From positions 36,313,253-36,377,252 of the forward strand of contig CM034544.1 of NCBI GenBank assembly GCA_020002185.1: DNA of 64,000 nt, read 5' to 3'. How positions within the stretch are numbered: the stretch's first letter is position 1; every line of letters starts with the position of its first letter. Below, in pieces: positions 11,601 through 23,352 of this stretch. Position numbers and translations under genes: made by a program. The notes under the pieces were generated by a model. The model saw nothing but the letters and a program-made list of their open reading frames with translations. It was not told the DNA's origin and did not search any database. The stretch is from Paraescarpia echinospica (taxonomy: Eukaryota; Annelida; Polychaeta; Sabellida; Siboglinidae).

Positions 11601-12330
11601 CCAGCGCCAGTTGCGTGCTCTCCCAACAAGAACATGTTGGATGGAACACTCCGCCCTTCGTGTAGAAGCAATCCTTGAAGCAGGAAGTACTGCAGATTTT
11701 CACGACTGGGCCCGGGACCACAACAGCACGGGCAGACATTATGCCACGGACTTCTGGAACATTCCATATTTCGATCTCATCCTTGCAGTTCTGGATGACT
11801 TCCAGGGTTATCTCCAGGAGAGGAGGGTCATGGTCGTGTCACTAGCACGAATTTGCATGGCAGAACTCTTACCTCGTGGTCATTACTCTTCCAGTCTTCC
11901 CCTGGTTTTCAGTCTTCCTGTTCATGCCACCACCCATTCCGTCACGAGGACCTTTCCTGTGGCTAGCCTCCAGCCAGGTGCACGAAGCTCTAAGACGAGC
12001 AGTGATGGAAATGTTGCTTCTAGGGCACATATTGGGCGGTTCCGGTTCGGCGAAGTTGGTGAGTCTGTGCAGAGTCGAGAGTTCCAGGAGGATATTATTG
12101 ACTTTCGTCAACAGTGTGAGCAGTGTCACTTGTAATCTACACATAGCTCTTGGTACAAAGCTCGCCATCCTGCTTGAAGTGTACCACCATTGGGTGAATG
12201 GTCACCTGGGACTTGACATAGTACACTGCCGTTATTTCGTCCTGGTATCTGCACAACCAATTTTTAGCATAGTCCATCTGGACCGTTGCCTCCGTCTTTT
12301 CCGCCATGGACTGCCTCAAAATGTGGATCT
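11600..12330 (-). pseudogene. Broken transposon-like protein (uncharacterised family)
   Basis: The minus strand contains, in the right order but in different frames and with stops, blocks that I recognise from a widespread uncharacterised invertebrate protein family. They are DYAKNWLCRYQDEITAVYY followed by QVTIHPMVVHFKQDGELCTK (12150-12290), a TSDTAHTVDES block, EASHRKGPRDGMGG (near 11960-12000), and VVVPGPV with TSC and FHPTCSCW (11640-11740). In intact relatives the 'D-F-A-E-N ... QDE', 'SDD', 'F-SDG' and 'HGKG.CDG.GG' blocks suggest a DDE/RNase-H-like transposase fold; that function is an inference. Here the acidic residue of the first block is present, the SDG block is missing, and at least three stops or frame changes occur. 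The long plus-strand frame at 11350-12135 is only its antisense shadow plus the polypyrimidine tract. Confidence 0.55.
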
Positions 12331-15135
12331 GGTGATATTGTCACCAGGTGACAATGCTCACGGAACTCGGCCAAGCCGGATATGAGTTGGTCTATGAAGT
12401 CTCTTGTACTTTGTACAACTTGGGTCAGTTTCACATTCTTGAAGACTCTGCCCTTGTGTTCAACCTTTTGGGCTTGCCATGTTCGGTACCGAACTTCTGT
12501 TTTCGTTTGGCGTCATCTGATTCCCGAAAATAACGATACGTGGGGTGACTGGGCCGATGAACCAACTGGCAGTTACAGCCGACGTACGGTTTCGGGAGAC
12601 GTACGGTTGCAAAGACCAGTAAAAGCAAAATAAATCGAAGGGAAATGTATCTACAAATTACAATGTTGTCATATAGTTACCTTGTTATGTGTTATTTATG
12701 ACCAATTAATATTTCTTACTAATCTACAAATCTCTACTTACAATGCGTATTCAAACTTGCGACGTATGGTTTCATGAAAACTTCCCCAAATCGGTTTCGT
12801 CGCTCAACACAATTTATTAGCCAACATTTTTGGTTTAAAACAGCATAGGACCTATGTATCCAGCTGTGGCATCAAGTTGAGTGTGAAATCGGTGTTATTT
12901 AATGAACTGTTGTACTGCATTTTCCTATATGAATGACTGCACACGGACGGTTTCAGAAAAGTTCCCAACATGAAAATAATCAGGAAAAATCTGGGATTTA
13001 ACCTGAAGTTTTAATTTTTTGAGCAGTAATGCCTGAGACACCGACCTTCATAGCCAAACATTAACTGCATACCTTGCCTATGTTATTCGAATAATACAAT
13101 GCATTTTAAAGTACTGATGGCATATATTTCACAAAAATAGAGCAGAAATTAGCCATTTTGGAGGGACAATACTCAGAGATTCCATGGTACATATACAAAA
13201 GTAGGGTTCCCCAGAAAGCCCCAACGAAGACGCATGCGTACAGCATCATTCCAGCCTTCCAACTATTATATTAAATGAGTTATAGCCCTGGAACCTGTTC
13301 GTCAACGTTTCGTGGGAATCGACCATATATTCAGTTTTTTGGAAATTTTATCGTGTAATCAAATTGATTCAGGTGACTGTTTTTATCATTAGCATGGCTA
13401 CGGGAAAGTAAGGCAATAAAACAAAAACTTCAACAAATTAGTTGATGCTAGTTTATTAGCTATGCATTTGATTAATCTGTTTACTTGTACATGCAAATAA
13501 GAAATCATTAATGTTATTATACTCGTTGCCGAATCAAGGTAGTCTGTTATCATAAGATTTTTAAACCGTAAGAAGTAATACTTGGATGTAGGACATTGCA
13601 ATGCGAATTTGCAGTTGGGAAGAAAAATTATATTTCCAAATGTATTTAACGTTGAATTTGCATAAATTAATTATTATTTTTCATACATAACATTTGTTGT
13701 TTTTTAAATGACAATACTTGGACTTTTTGAAAGTGCCATGCAGTTTGATCAACATCAAATATCTGTACACATAAAGTACCATGCATAAGCTAAATATTTA
13801 AAACAAAAATGATAAAATTAGGAAGTGTTCTGACTCACTCCCATAGTTGGAACCAGTTGCTGGCAATCTCCTCCTCTGACACATGACTCACTAAAGTCTT
13901 ATGTCATCAATGACTTGCTGAAGAAGTATCTCCCATCAGTATTCTCTGTACAAACAGTTTATTACAGTGTTTGGCACCTGTCTGCTAATCCAGCTAATTG
14001 GACTCCTTTGTTGTGACTCCTCCACTTGATTGAGGAACTAAGTGTAGTGTGTGCCTGAGTCAACTGATCAAAGATCAAATCTAATTAATTACCAGTTGAC
14101 ATTGTACTTTGTAGGTCTTTCCTGCTATGAATAAAAAATGCACCAGCCACCTCTAGCTGGCCCACTGCATTCTCCCTCCAATTAAAATAGTTATCTGAAC
14201 CTGATCAACTGGTAATTACAGCATGCTAGGTGGAAATGGCAGGAACTGGGTAACATGGATGTGACTTATTTATAACATATTTTATATGAACACTTGATAT
14301 TTAAATTAACTTTTATTTTATTTTAATTAATTATATTAATGGAACTGAGTAAATTAACACAGTAACAACTAGAATTAACCCATGCGATTAACCCATGCCC
14401 AACATCAACCTGATCAATATGAGACCATTGCAACTGGTAAACCTTGCAGGTAGATGTGATTAATTATTATTAATATTGAATGGTTACCACATTAAACATC
14501 CTGTAGATTACAGTATATATTCATCGAGTTAATAATATATTATGTTTAAGTTTTCAAAATTAATTTTTCAATAAATATAATTCTTACAGTAGATGCAGCT
14601 TTCATAACACACACTATTGTAACACACAAGTACTCTTACATTTGTTACAGTATAATTTTTTATATTTCAATAGTAATTTATTGATTTGTATTTTCATAAC
14701 TCCAGCGCACAGGCCTATTGTAAATTACGTTACAGTGTGATATATTGCTATTGCCTAGTTTCCATTTTATTACAATTGCATATTGAAGACAATGTACGTC
14801 ATGTAATATTACATTTGAAGATAGATAGAATGGTCATTATATAGCAAATGAAAATAATGGTTAGGCGACAATGCCCCAATTATATACATAGAAAGAAATG
14901 CACTGGTTCACTATTAGTGGATGAAGGTTCAATGTTTCTACATGACTATATATATATATATATATATACATATATATAAGCTGCCTGCATAAAAATATAT
15001 TTCATAAATACATAGCTGATTGATACAACCATTTCAATCTTCTGTTGTTACTTACAAATGTGTTTATTTAATTCAAGCTGAAGCATTCATAACATACTTA
15101 TTTGTAGTTGATGATATATCAGTCGCTGTTTCCAG
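12331..15135. other. Long non-coding AT-rich interval
   Basis: Apart from short unconvincing frames near 12348-12633 I see no coding sequence. The interval includes a perfect (AT)n run at about 14945-14980 and an inverted pair of TAATTACCAGTTGA-like words at about 14088 and 14200. No upstream exon of the relic at 15136-17162 could be found here. Confidence 0.55.
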
Positions 15136-15477
15136 GTGTTGGAAGGAAGACAAAGAATAACAGCGATCTCAAGTGTGCAAAGTGGATGTCTCTCGTAAAT
15201 TACATCACAGTGACCAAGATGTGTAAACGGACAGCCCGAGGAACGACAGTGGATCACAAAGGGTGAGTACAATGATTGCTTTATGATGGTTGACAGTGCA
15301 GTGTATTTTTTACAACAATTTCATTACTTTGATACAATGCTGCCTGCACTATTTTTAGTAACATTATGCAGGCAGTTAAGTAGAATAGTGTGCTTTTTTA
15401 GGTATATGTGTCAATCTGCCTGTATGTGTATTGATATGTGTCAAACTGCCTGTGTGTGTATTGATATATATATATAT

Positions 15478-15511
<34 letters not shown>

Positions 15512-17162
15512 GTGTGTGTGTATATATATACATATATATATATATATACATATATATATACATATATATGTGAGTGTGTGTGTTGCAGGCTCCAAGGCAC
15601 ACAAGGTACTTGACAACATTTATGTGGCACCTCTCACCAGTTTACCAGACATATGCACTGGAGGTTTTTCACAACGTTATGAACCATTTCCTGCCAAAGT
15701 CTACCCATTTCTGGTATGCAGGCATGACAGTGAGGTGGGTTCATTGAGCACTACCACTCTGTGACGTAGTCTCACAGTGCAGGTGACACTCACTATGCAT
15801 TATAATGCTATCCTCAAAACACAGCATATTTGAATCACACAAATAACATGTCAGTGTTATGTCAACATATAGCTCAAAATTATGGAAAATTAGTATATAT
15901 AAACACCCACTTTGATATACTAAATTTGGAGCATGGTAAAAATAATTCCTCATCGATGTTCATTTGCCCCTTTCTATGGTCATTGAACCATTGGTCTATT
16001 GTGTAGCAATTGGTGAAGGATTGGAGAAAACATTGTAGTATTTACTTGTTTTTAGTTTTGACGTTGTGCTTATATCTTTCATGAAATGAATTTCGATGTC
16101 CTTGGTTTGTTGCTAGATGTGCAGGTGTAAGCTGGCTATTTCTATTTATAATGGCCTTCCAGATTTTAGTTTTTTTGTCATAAAATTGTCTTGAAATTAC
16201 AATTTACAAACGTATTTATATTAATGGCAATACACTGTTGGTGACGTCTTGTACAACTTTATTATTGTTCAATCAATAGACTGCTCACTGGTTTACGTAT
16301 GATGCTATATAGGATATGTCTGGCCGTCCTGCACTACAATGAGAATGCGGACCGTCCACAGGCCAGAACCCAGGCAGAAGGGAAATTGCAGTGGGAGGTG
16401 GTTTACCCAAACTCGAAGAAGGGACAAGAAGCGGCCGTGAAGTATGTCAAGGAGAAGGTTACTTATGGTGAGTTCACAGCTTCCCTTGTGCAATTGGATG
16501 TTTTGAGGTATGATTACTTTGGACAGAGAGGCCTGCACTATAAAATTTATGTTAAGTTTGAAAATGGAGCATACTCAATAACAGCACAATTACCTTATTC
16601 TGCCCAACGTAAACATGCATCAAATATGTGCGCACAACACAACAAAATCTATTTATCACGGTATGCATGTGTATAATATCAGATAAAAAAGACCATGTAA
16701 ATTTCAACAGATGTATATTTCAGCCTTGTAGGTGCAGGTGCATGATGTGTGTGTGAACTGTTTGAATAGATAATAAAGGGAGGTTGGTGTTTTTGGTGCA
16801 TCAATACAGGGGTGTTGTTGGATGTTTTTAGAGTATCAAGGATGGGTGCAGTTGGAGGTATCAAGGGGCTGCAATTTATTTTTGGTCAGGTAAAAAAATG
16901 CACCTTCTATTAATCAAGCACGCTGTGAGTATATATTTATGATTACAGATGAACATTAATTGGGGTTAATTATTTGTTTGCTGTAAGGGTGAAACAACTG
17001 AGTGAAATCGCAGTCATATGCTATAATAGTAGCATTGTATTTATTACAGCGTATGTCACAAAGTTTATAGACGCTGTCAAGAAAGGTCGCCTGGCGTACC
17101 CCATCTACAGCAGGGCACTAGAAGCCGCTGCACAGACTGGCATCGTAGCACCACCCCACTAA
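15136..17162 (+). pseudogene. Four-exon relic of an uncharacterised transposon-like family
   Basis: Four exons with GT-AG borders: 15136-15262, 15589-15734, 16313-16467, 17050-17162 (stop TAA). They give, in order, CAKWMSLVNYI, then CVNGQPEERQWITK joined across the first intron to [20 protein letters not shown], then FHNVMNHFLPKSTHFWYAGM joined to ICLAVLHYNENADRPQA, then KVTY joined to AYVTKFIDAVKKGRLAYP. This order (KW-SLVNHI, RxWxxxGSKAH, FHxxxNxFxPKS, ALHYNENADR-QA, TYxYV) matches an uncharacterised protein family common in invertebrates and fishes. All three splice phases agree. Two frame changes (about 15213 in exon 1 and about 15662 in exon 2) break the protein, and no 5' exons are visible. 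It is therefore a truncated relic, unless both shifts are sequence errors. Function is unknown; a transposon origin is inferred. Confidence 0.6.
15461..15572. repeat. (TA)n/(TG)n microsatellite
   Basis: TATATA and TGTGTG runs within the first intron of the relic at 15136-17162, ending just before the acceptor at 15588. The frames it opens are artefacts. Confidence 0.9.
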
Positions 17163-17624
17163 CTGTATCCTACCAGCATGTTCCAAAGCAAGTCATGATA
17201 GACTCATATCTTTCCAGGTACCAGTAGTCCTCATTCATGGCCGTGCATACCGAAATCCGACGTAGATTGCAGATGGAAATGCATTGCGAATTGCATCGAC
17301 AACACACGATGGCAGAGTCTTCCGGTTGTAGCGTCCTAGGCGATGTCATATCCACACGACAAATCGTCGATACGCAACATGTCTGTAGATGCTGTAAAAC
17401 AATGGCATTAGATTACCTATTGATTTGTATTGTAACATCATCGATTACATCAGTGATGTAATCACAATGTTTCAGGATAGTGGATACTTTTAAGGTTTTA
17501 GCAATTTCAAGGACAGAATATATTTAAGTGGCCAAGTTACATTTTAGTACTGGCATTTTTATCACAGCTGTACGAGGGAAAGGTTGAATTGAATTACACC
17601 ACGTTGTTTTATCTGGCTTTATAT
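17163..17624. other. No gene seen
   Basis: Short frames only. The sequence ATGTCATATCCAC... shows no known motif. Confidence 0.5.
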
Positions 17625-18260
17625 TTTATTTTATAATAATAATAATAAGATAACTTCTATTGCGCCTAAATCATTGGAAACCAAGCTCAGAGGCGCATCA
17701 AAACAAAACGATTGGTCAATCTCAAAATCCATAAGTAGTTTTCCAGTTGTTAACAGATGGGTCAAGACGCTAGGGAGCTACGGTGAATAAGCAAGGTTGT
17801 AAAGATACGTTTTTAAATGACGACGGAATTTTGAAATATTTTCAACTGATCTAACACTAAGAAGGAGCATATTCCAAAGAGTTGGTGCAGCTACAGAAAA
17901 AAGCCCTAGTTCCAATGTTAGTGTTGACTCTTGGAACAAAAAGTAGGTCAGAACTAGATGATCGAAGCTGGGTAGATTTTCTTACAGGAATGAATGCAAA
18001 TAAGATGGTTGCTTATTGGACAGTGCCTGGTATGTAATGGTACAGATCTTAAATAGTATACGATATCGTGCAGGAAGCCAATGCAAAGACTTCAAAAGTG
18101 GTACAGAGCGAGAAAAACGAGGAGATCTTGTAACTACTCTTGCTAGACAATTCTGGACACGTTGAAGTTTTGTGGTATCCTTGCTAGCGATATTATAAAG
18201 GAGGGAATTGCAATAATCAAGTATGCTGCTTACTTGTGTATTTTAACGTTGTCGTCAAGT
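17625..18260 (-). mobile_element. CR1/L2-like LINE 3' end, 5'-truncated
   Basis: On the minus strand a single C-terminal LINE region can be followed from 18255 to about 17780: DYCNSLLYNIASKDTTKLQR, VQNCLARVVTRSPRF, LKSLHWLPARYRILFKI, then (after a frame change) FSVAAPTLWNMLLLSVRSVE and KFRRHLKTYLYNLAYSP. The 3' UTR follows, with the words GCGCCTCTGAGC and TTTAGGCGCAATAGAAG and an ATT-repeat tail near 17630. The reverse transcriptase proper is missing, which is normal 5' truncation. The same 3' tail occurs again at 31985-32078 in the other direction. Confidence 0.7.
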
Positions 18261-19499
18261 GGGCCATCAGTACCGTTAAACTCATACACTGCCAACTCCA
18301 CAACATGGTGGTTGAGGAAATTTGGGGCAAACCCATCAGGTTCTGTAATGCATTTAATCTGTGCACTTTTACTGGCAACTGCACAGATTTCTTGACAGCA
18401 TAATGCGTTCATTTTCTGTCGGCATAATCCGACAGTTGCCGCATGAACACCTGTAACAAGACAAAACTCCAGAATAACAGTTGCTTTTTATAAATAACAC
18501 AATGTTCAAGTCTAATGTGGTCATACGCAATATTATCATTATATGATTGTTTTTAAACAAATGAAAATTTGTATTATATGTAGGGGTACTGGCACTATCC
18601 ACATAAGTTTACAGCAACTTATTAATATATATTTATGATTACAGGTATATATATATATATATACGCATCAAATAAACAACAAAAATACTCATAAAGTAGT
18701 AAAGGAATTTGAGAATTGATGCATATAAGCCTGTGTCCTACTATTGACTCTTACAGGGTTCATAAATATTTTAAGGAAAAAAATTTAAGGCCTTTTTAAG
18801 GTCATTTCATGTGTCAGAAATTCAATAATTTTTAAGGCCAAAAAACGACATAATATTCTCTATATATACTATATACTATATTTAAATATATATATATATA
18901 TATATACATATATTATATCAACAGGCACTGCCATATCGCATGGTGTTGTCAAATCTGCAGATGCATCACGTGCCAATGTTTTGCGTTTAGGATCATTTTT
19001 TTATTTGTTACTTGTCGATGCACTTGTAGAGATGAAGAGATGCATGCTCGGTAAACCCAGCATTTCATTGTTTGATTTGTGTTTTTAGCTCTTCATGTGC
19101 AATTTCAATGCATTTTCAACCATCTTTCCCAAATCAATGGTCTTTCGATACGCGAAACAATTCGCTTTGTGAGGATCGTCTTTCCATTCTCTCACTCACC
19201 CATACTATTTCAACCTCTTCAAATTGATTCAGATTCAGACTGTTTATTACCAAGTAGCATTTCAAATGTACGAGGAATTCTTGGCGTTGTGGCGTCAACA
19301 TACATGCACGCTTGTCTCCCCTGCCCCCATCATGCATATGCAAAATATACAATCAGAAACATTATAAAACTGTGCTAAAACTAGTATAAATTTAAACCAA
19401 GGCCAACTGCCAACATATTTTAAGACAGTCGTACATCTATTGACATAAAGTGAACTTGATAACATAATATAAATACCGTCTGAACGTTACCTAAAAAGT

Positions 19500-21696
19500 T
19501 TAAAAGTATACATGTAGTTAAATAAATAATAAATAAATGTATTAATAAATTAGCTGACGATATATAAACTAAGCAGACAGTTAAAAAGTGTGTACATGCA
19601 TGTAGTCAAGTTAATTAATAATAAATAAATAAATAATAAAATAAATAAATAAATAAAAAATAATTAATAAATAATTTAGCATGGCGACATATAATCTAAA
19701 CCGACTGAAAACAGTATCATGGCATTTCGCGGTTCAAATGACTCACAGCCTGCGGATAAAAACTATTTATAAATCTAGTGGTCCTTGTCTTAATACATCT
19801 ATAGCGCTTGCCAGAGGGAAGAAGTTCAAAGAGATGGTTGGCTGGGTGGGTAGTATCCCGTATAATGCTCTTGGATTTTTGCGCACAGCGATCATGGTAA
19901 ATAGATTCAATGGATGGCAACTCGTGCCCAATGATTCTAGATGCGCCCTTCACGATAACTTCTAGCCAAACCACACTACAATCGAGAAAGTGAGGATACT
20001 TTCAATGATGCGCGGTAGAATCGTATCATAATCTCATGAGCAATGCCGAATCTCCTGAGCTGCCTCAGGAAGAACAGGCGTTGTTGTGCCTTTTTGTAAT
20101 GCTCAGTGTGTTTGTGCACCAGCTGAAATCGTTTGAAATTGTTATTCCAAGGAATCTAAAAGATTCAACCAGTTCGACCTCCACGCCATTTATCGAAAGA
20201 AGGTAGATGGGATGTTATCCGCACACCAACCAACCATTCTCTGAAATTCTTCCCTGTATGGCGTCTCATTCGCATTCTCAATCCAGCCCTCCACAGTAAT
20301 GTCATCGGAAAACTTGATCACAAGGACCGATTGGTCCAATTAGACACAGTCATTTGTGAAGAAAGTAAACAGGAAGGGGGATAGCACACAACCTTGTGGG
20401 GCACCTGTATTTAGGATAAGAGGTCTGGATATAGAGTTGTTGACTCTAACAGATTGAGGCCTGTGAAGAAGAAAGTTAAGGACCCAGTGACACATGGCAG
20501 GATGTACATTCAACAATGAAAGTTTATCGAACAGCTTGAATGGGATGATAGTGTTAAATGCTGAGCTGAAGTCAATGAACAGGATCCTGGTATAGGTTCC
20601 TGGCTTCTCTAGGTGCTTCAGAATGTGATGCAGACCTAAAGCTACCGCATCGTCTACTGATCTGTTTGCTTTATATGGAAACTGGTGCGAGTCCAGGAGG
20701 CCGTCGGTGACCGACTTCAGGTACTTGAGTACTATGCGCTCGAACACTTTCATGGCGACTGAGGTCAGTGCCACTGGACGGTAGTCGTTCAACCCGATGA
20801 TGTTGGACTTCTTGGGAATGGGTATGATAGTGGACGTTTTGAAGCAGACTGGAACTCTGCACTGCTGGAGAGAGGAGTTGTAGATGTCCGTAAACACCGC
20901 AGAGAGTTGGTCGGCGCAGTTTTTCAGGGTAGATATGGAGATGTTGTCTGGACCCGAAGCCTTTCGCGTGCTCTGTCTCCTGAACAGTTTCCTTACCTCA
21001 GTTTCCTGGACTATGAAGGGCGGAGACAGAGAGGTACCTGCTGGAAGTGGGCGCTGCTATGGTGAATAGTTAAGCTTGTCAAATCTGCTGTAAAAATCGT
21101 TGAGCTGATCAGGGAATGAGGGGGTCACTGCTGTTGGTGGCCGCTGCGTGTTCCTTGTACTGCGTAATCTGCCGCAGGCCATTCCAGACAGATCTGGTGT
21201 TGTTGGAAGCGAACTGGTCCTCAAGTTTGCGTTTATATACGGATTTGGCCTTCTTGACCGCCTTCTGCGCCTCGCACTTAGCTCTCCTGAATTCTTCCCT
21301 GCTGCCGCCGATGAACGCCGCGTTCTTCGCCGCCAGTTTCTGCTTGATGTCCCTGGTGAACCAAGGTTTATCGTTGCCATACAGGGTGACAGTCTTTGTC
21401 TCCGTGCACAGCTCCTCACACCAGTTGATGTAGGATGTCACGGTATCAGCGTACACGTCTAGGTCAGGACATGCCTCTTTAAACATGTTCCAATCTGTGC
21501 ACTCCAGGCATCCACGAAGAGCTGCAGTCGACTCGTCCGTTCGCTTCTTGACAGTCTTCTTTGATGGCTTCAAAGTTTTCAGTTTCTGTCTGTACGTGGG
21601 GATGAGGACGACCGTTGCGTGATCGGACTCTCCAAGGGGAGCCCTGGTGGTGACACGGTACGCATCCTTAAAGACTGTGTAGCAGTGATCCAGGAC

Positions 21697-21700
<4 letters not shown>
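19500..21700 (-). mobile_element. L2/CR1-like LINE ORF2, 5'-truncated and broken
   Basis: Reading down the minus strand: the end of the endonuclease with APLGESDHATVVLIP (the conserved SDH, about 21620-21650), a lysine-rich linker (21109-21573, NDKPWFTRDIKQKLAAKN), and the reverse transcriptase (20340-20897) with IIPIPKKSN, LNDYRPVALTSVAMKVFERI, LFIDFSSAFNTIIP and GAPQGCVLSPFLF. The catalytic region follows only in broken frames (IKFSDDITVEG, 20310-20340). The C-terminal part is in several frames (IIESILTFSIVVWFG) and ends with TSRFINSFYPQAVSHLN near 19720. The 3' end carries an A/T-rich TTTA-type tail, seen as (TAAA)n on the plus strand at about 19520-19680. The 5' break coincides with the (AT)n run at 21698. 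It is dead. Confidence 0.85.
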
Positions 21701-21733
<33 letters not shown>

Positions 21734-21786
21734 CATATATATATATATATATATTATACATATATATATATATATATGTATATATA
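21698..21786. repeat. (AT)n microsatellite
   Basis: Nearly pure TA repeat broken by two ATTATACAT words, at the 5' edge of the L2-like LINE. Confidence 0.95.
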
Positions 21787-22199
21787 AAAAGGCGAAAGAT
21801 TTACTTCCATGTTTCATTCATTTTCACGTCTTGCATTTTGAATTTCATAACATTTAAAATATGAACATTGATATAATTTCGATTCCAGCTTTGGGAAAAT
21901 TTATTGAGGCAAAATTAAAGGGCTTTTCAGGACATTTTGTCAATTTTCAAGGCCTTTTCAGAGCATTTTCAAATTTAAGGCTTTTTCATGAGATACCTTC
22001 AAATTCAAGGTCTTTTCAAGATTGTGCGAACCCTGTCTTATGTAAATTGCAATTAATGACAGTTTATGAAAGTTTATATGCTGGGGTTAATCTTCCTAAT
22101 GTGGAGGTAGGCTTATGTGGTGGCCAGGATGTTTACAATTATCACCAAAATGGAGTTATGTGACCTTTTGATTTATATGAAATACAAACACACAGTCTA

Positions 22200-22280
22200 G
22201 GAAGAAAATAATGAGGCACGCGGATACACACACGCACTCTCACACGCACACACGCACACACGCACACACTCACTCATATC
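22200..22280 (+). repeat. CA-rich microsatellite
   Basis: Imperfect CACACG/CACA repeat. Confidence 0.8.
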
Positions 22281-22869
22281 GTTGTTTATGGTGGAATGGT
22301 GCGACACTTCGCCAAATTATTCAACACGAGTGGGTCAAATATGAGGGCAATTTGGTTTTAATCTGATCAGTAACAAATATATATGATAATATATATGGTG
22401 CCATGTCACAACAATAACTTGACAGTCTCGTCTAATTTGCTTAATATATTTTACATTACGTTAAATTACCTGAACATTCTTAGACACAATATATCGATAT
22501 TACATATTTTGTTCATGTTTTGCATTTCAGTTGATCCTCAGTTGAGAATTTTTAAGTAAGTTGAGTATTATATTCCACACTAATATATGATAAACTCTAA
22601 CTATTCTAAATAATCTTGCCATAGACACAGGCTGTGCCTGTCAGCGTTGACGGTAGTCAAAACATACAGGTGTACATCAGTGTGTGACCGAATATACAAA
22701 GTAATTATTAGTACAAGAAACACAAAGACATACTTATCGGAACAATACATGTTTTGTATTAATATACCTATAATCTAACACAGTTACTATGAATATAACA
22801 AACTAATGTGAATATTCCGTAGTATGTTCATGTGAGAGGTCGAGCCTGACACGTGAAGCAGGTTTTTTA
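22281..22869. other. No gene seen
   Basis: AT-rich sequence with no recognisable coding or structured element. Confidence 0.55.
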
Positions 22870-23228
22870 ATGGACTGAAAGTGAATGGACAGGATATATA
22901 TCAATTTAGATATACCGACAACACAGCGTTAATATCCAATACAAAAGAAGGATTGGATAAATTGATAACTACTGTTAAAGAGCACAGCGAGATGAAAGGA
23001 TTGAAACTAAACGTAAAGAAGACTAAGATTGTGGATGTGAAGGGATGGAAGGAAAGTGGAAGGCAGCAGAAGAAGAGGAAGACATAACAGACAATGGGAG
23101 AAGGACATAGACGAATGGATGGGAGCAGACGTCTGACGAGTTGGGAGACTGGCAAACGAAAGAGATGTTGATAGACAAACCAACAAGGCTGCAACGTCCG
23201 AAATTTGATAAGCAACACCACTGAACCA
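22870..23228 (+). mobile_element. LINE reverse transcriptase scrap
   Basis: The plus-strand frame reads FRYTDNTALISNTKEGLDKL followed by KEHSEMKGLKLNVKKTKIV. This is the RT catalytic box region and the strand after it in RTE-like LINEs. The normal YADD is changed to YTDN, so the catalytic site is lost. It lies tail to tail with the end of the NRF-6-like gene, 4 bp from its stop codon, so it forms the gene's immediate 3' flank or 3' UTR. Confidence 0.7.
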
Positions 23229-23232
23229 CTGT

Positions 23233-23352
23233 TCAAGCTCTCTTGCGGGATAATATAACTTTCTCCACTTCCATAAAGGGTAACTCGAAGCTGGCACTCA
23301 ACACGACGGCGACCATGTTTCCCAGCAGCCAGTAGGCGAGAAACAACATTAC
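23233..23352 (-). CDS. NRF-6-like gene, exon 15 (670-708 and stop)
   Basis: Last membrane segment and tail: [20 protein letters not shown], then [13 protein letters not shown], typical of the family's end. TGA stop at 23233-23235. Acceptor TTTTTACAG. Confidence 0.93.
   Translation of the reverse strand, partial: VMLFLAYWLLGNMVAVVLSASFELPFMEVEKVILSRKRA

Larger units (their letters stand above)
18754..22035. mobile_element. hAT-like short element, apparently split by a LINE
   Basis: At 18754 the plus strand reads CAGGGTTC, followed by AAGGCC-type words. At 22035 a sequence with the same AAGGCCTTTT words ends in GAACCCTG. The ends are thus inverted copies, and 5 bp (TCTTA) are repeated on both outer sides (18749-18753 and 22036-22040). 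CAGGG-type ends and internal 'aaggccttttcaa' words are typical of a widespread non-autonomous hAT group. Between the halves lies the L2-like LINE (19500-21700). hAT elements normally make 8-bp target duplications, and only 5 bp match here, so the pairing is likely but not proven. Confidence 0.45.

Noticed and set aside
11350..12135. 261-codon plus-strand frame as a gene
   Set aside because: It is the polypyrimidine tract plus the antisense of the transposase-like relic; composition is low-complexity and no plus-strand motif is present.
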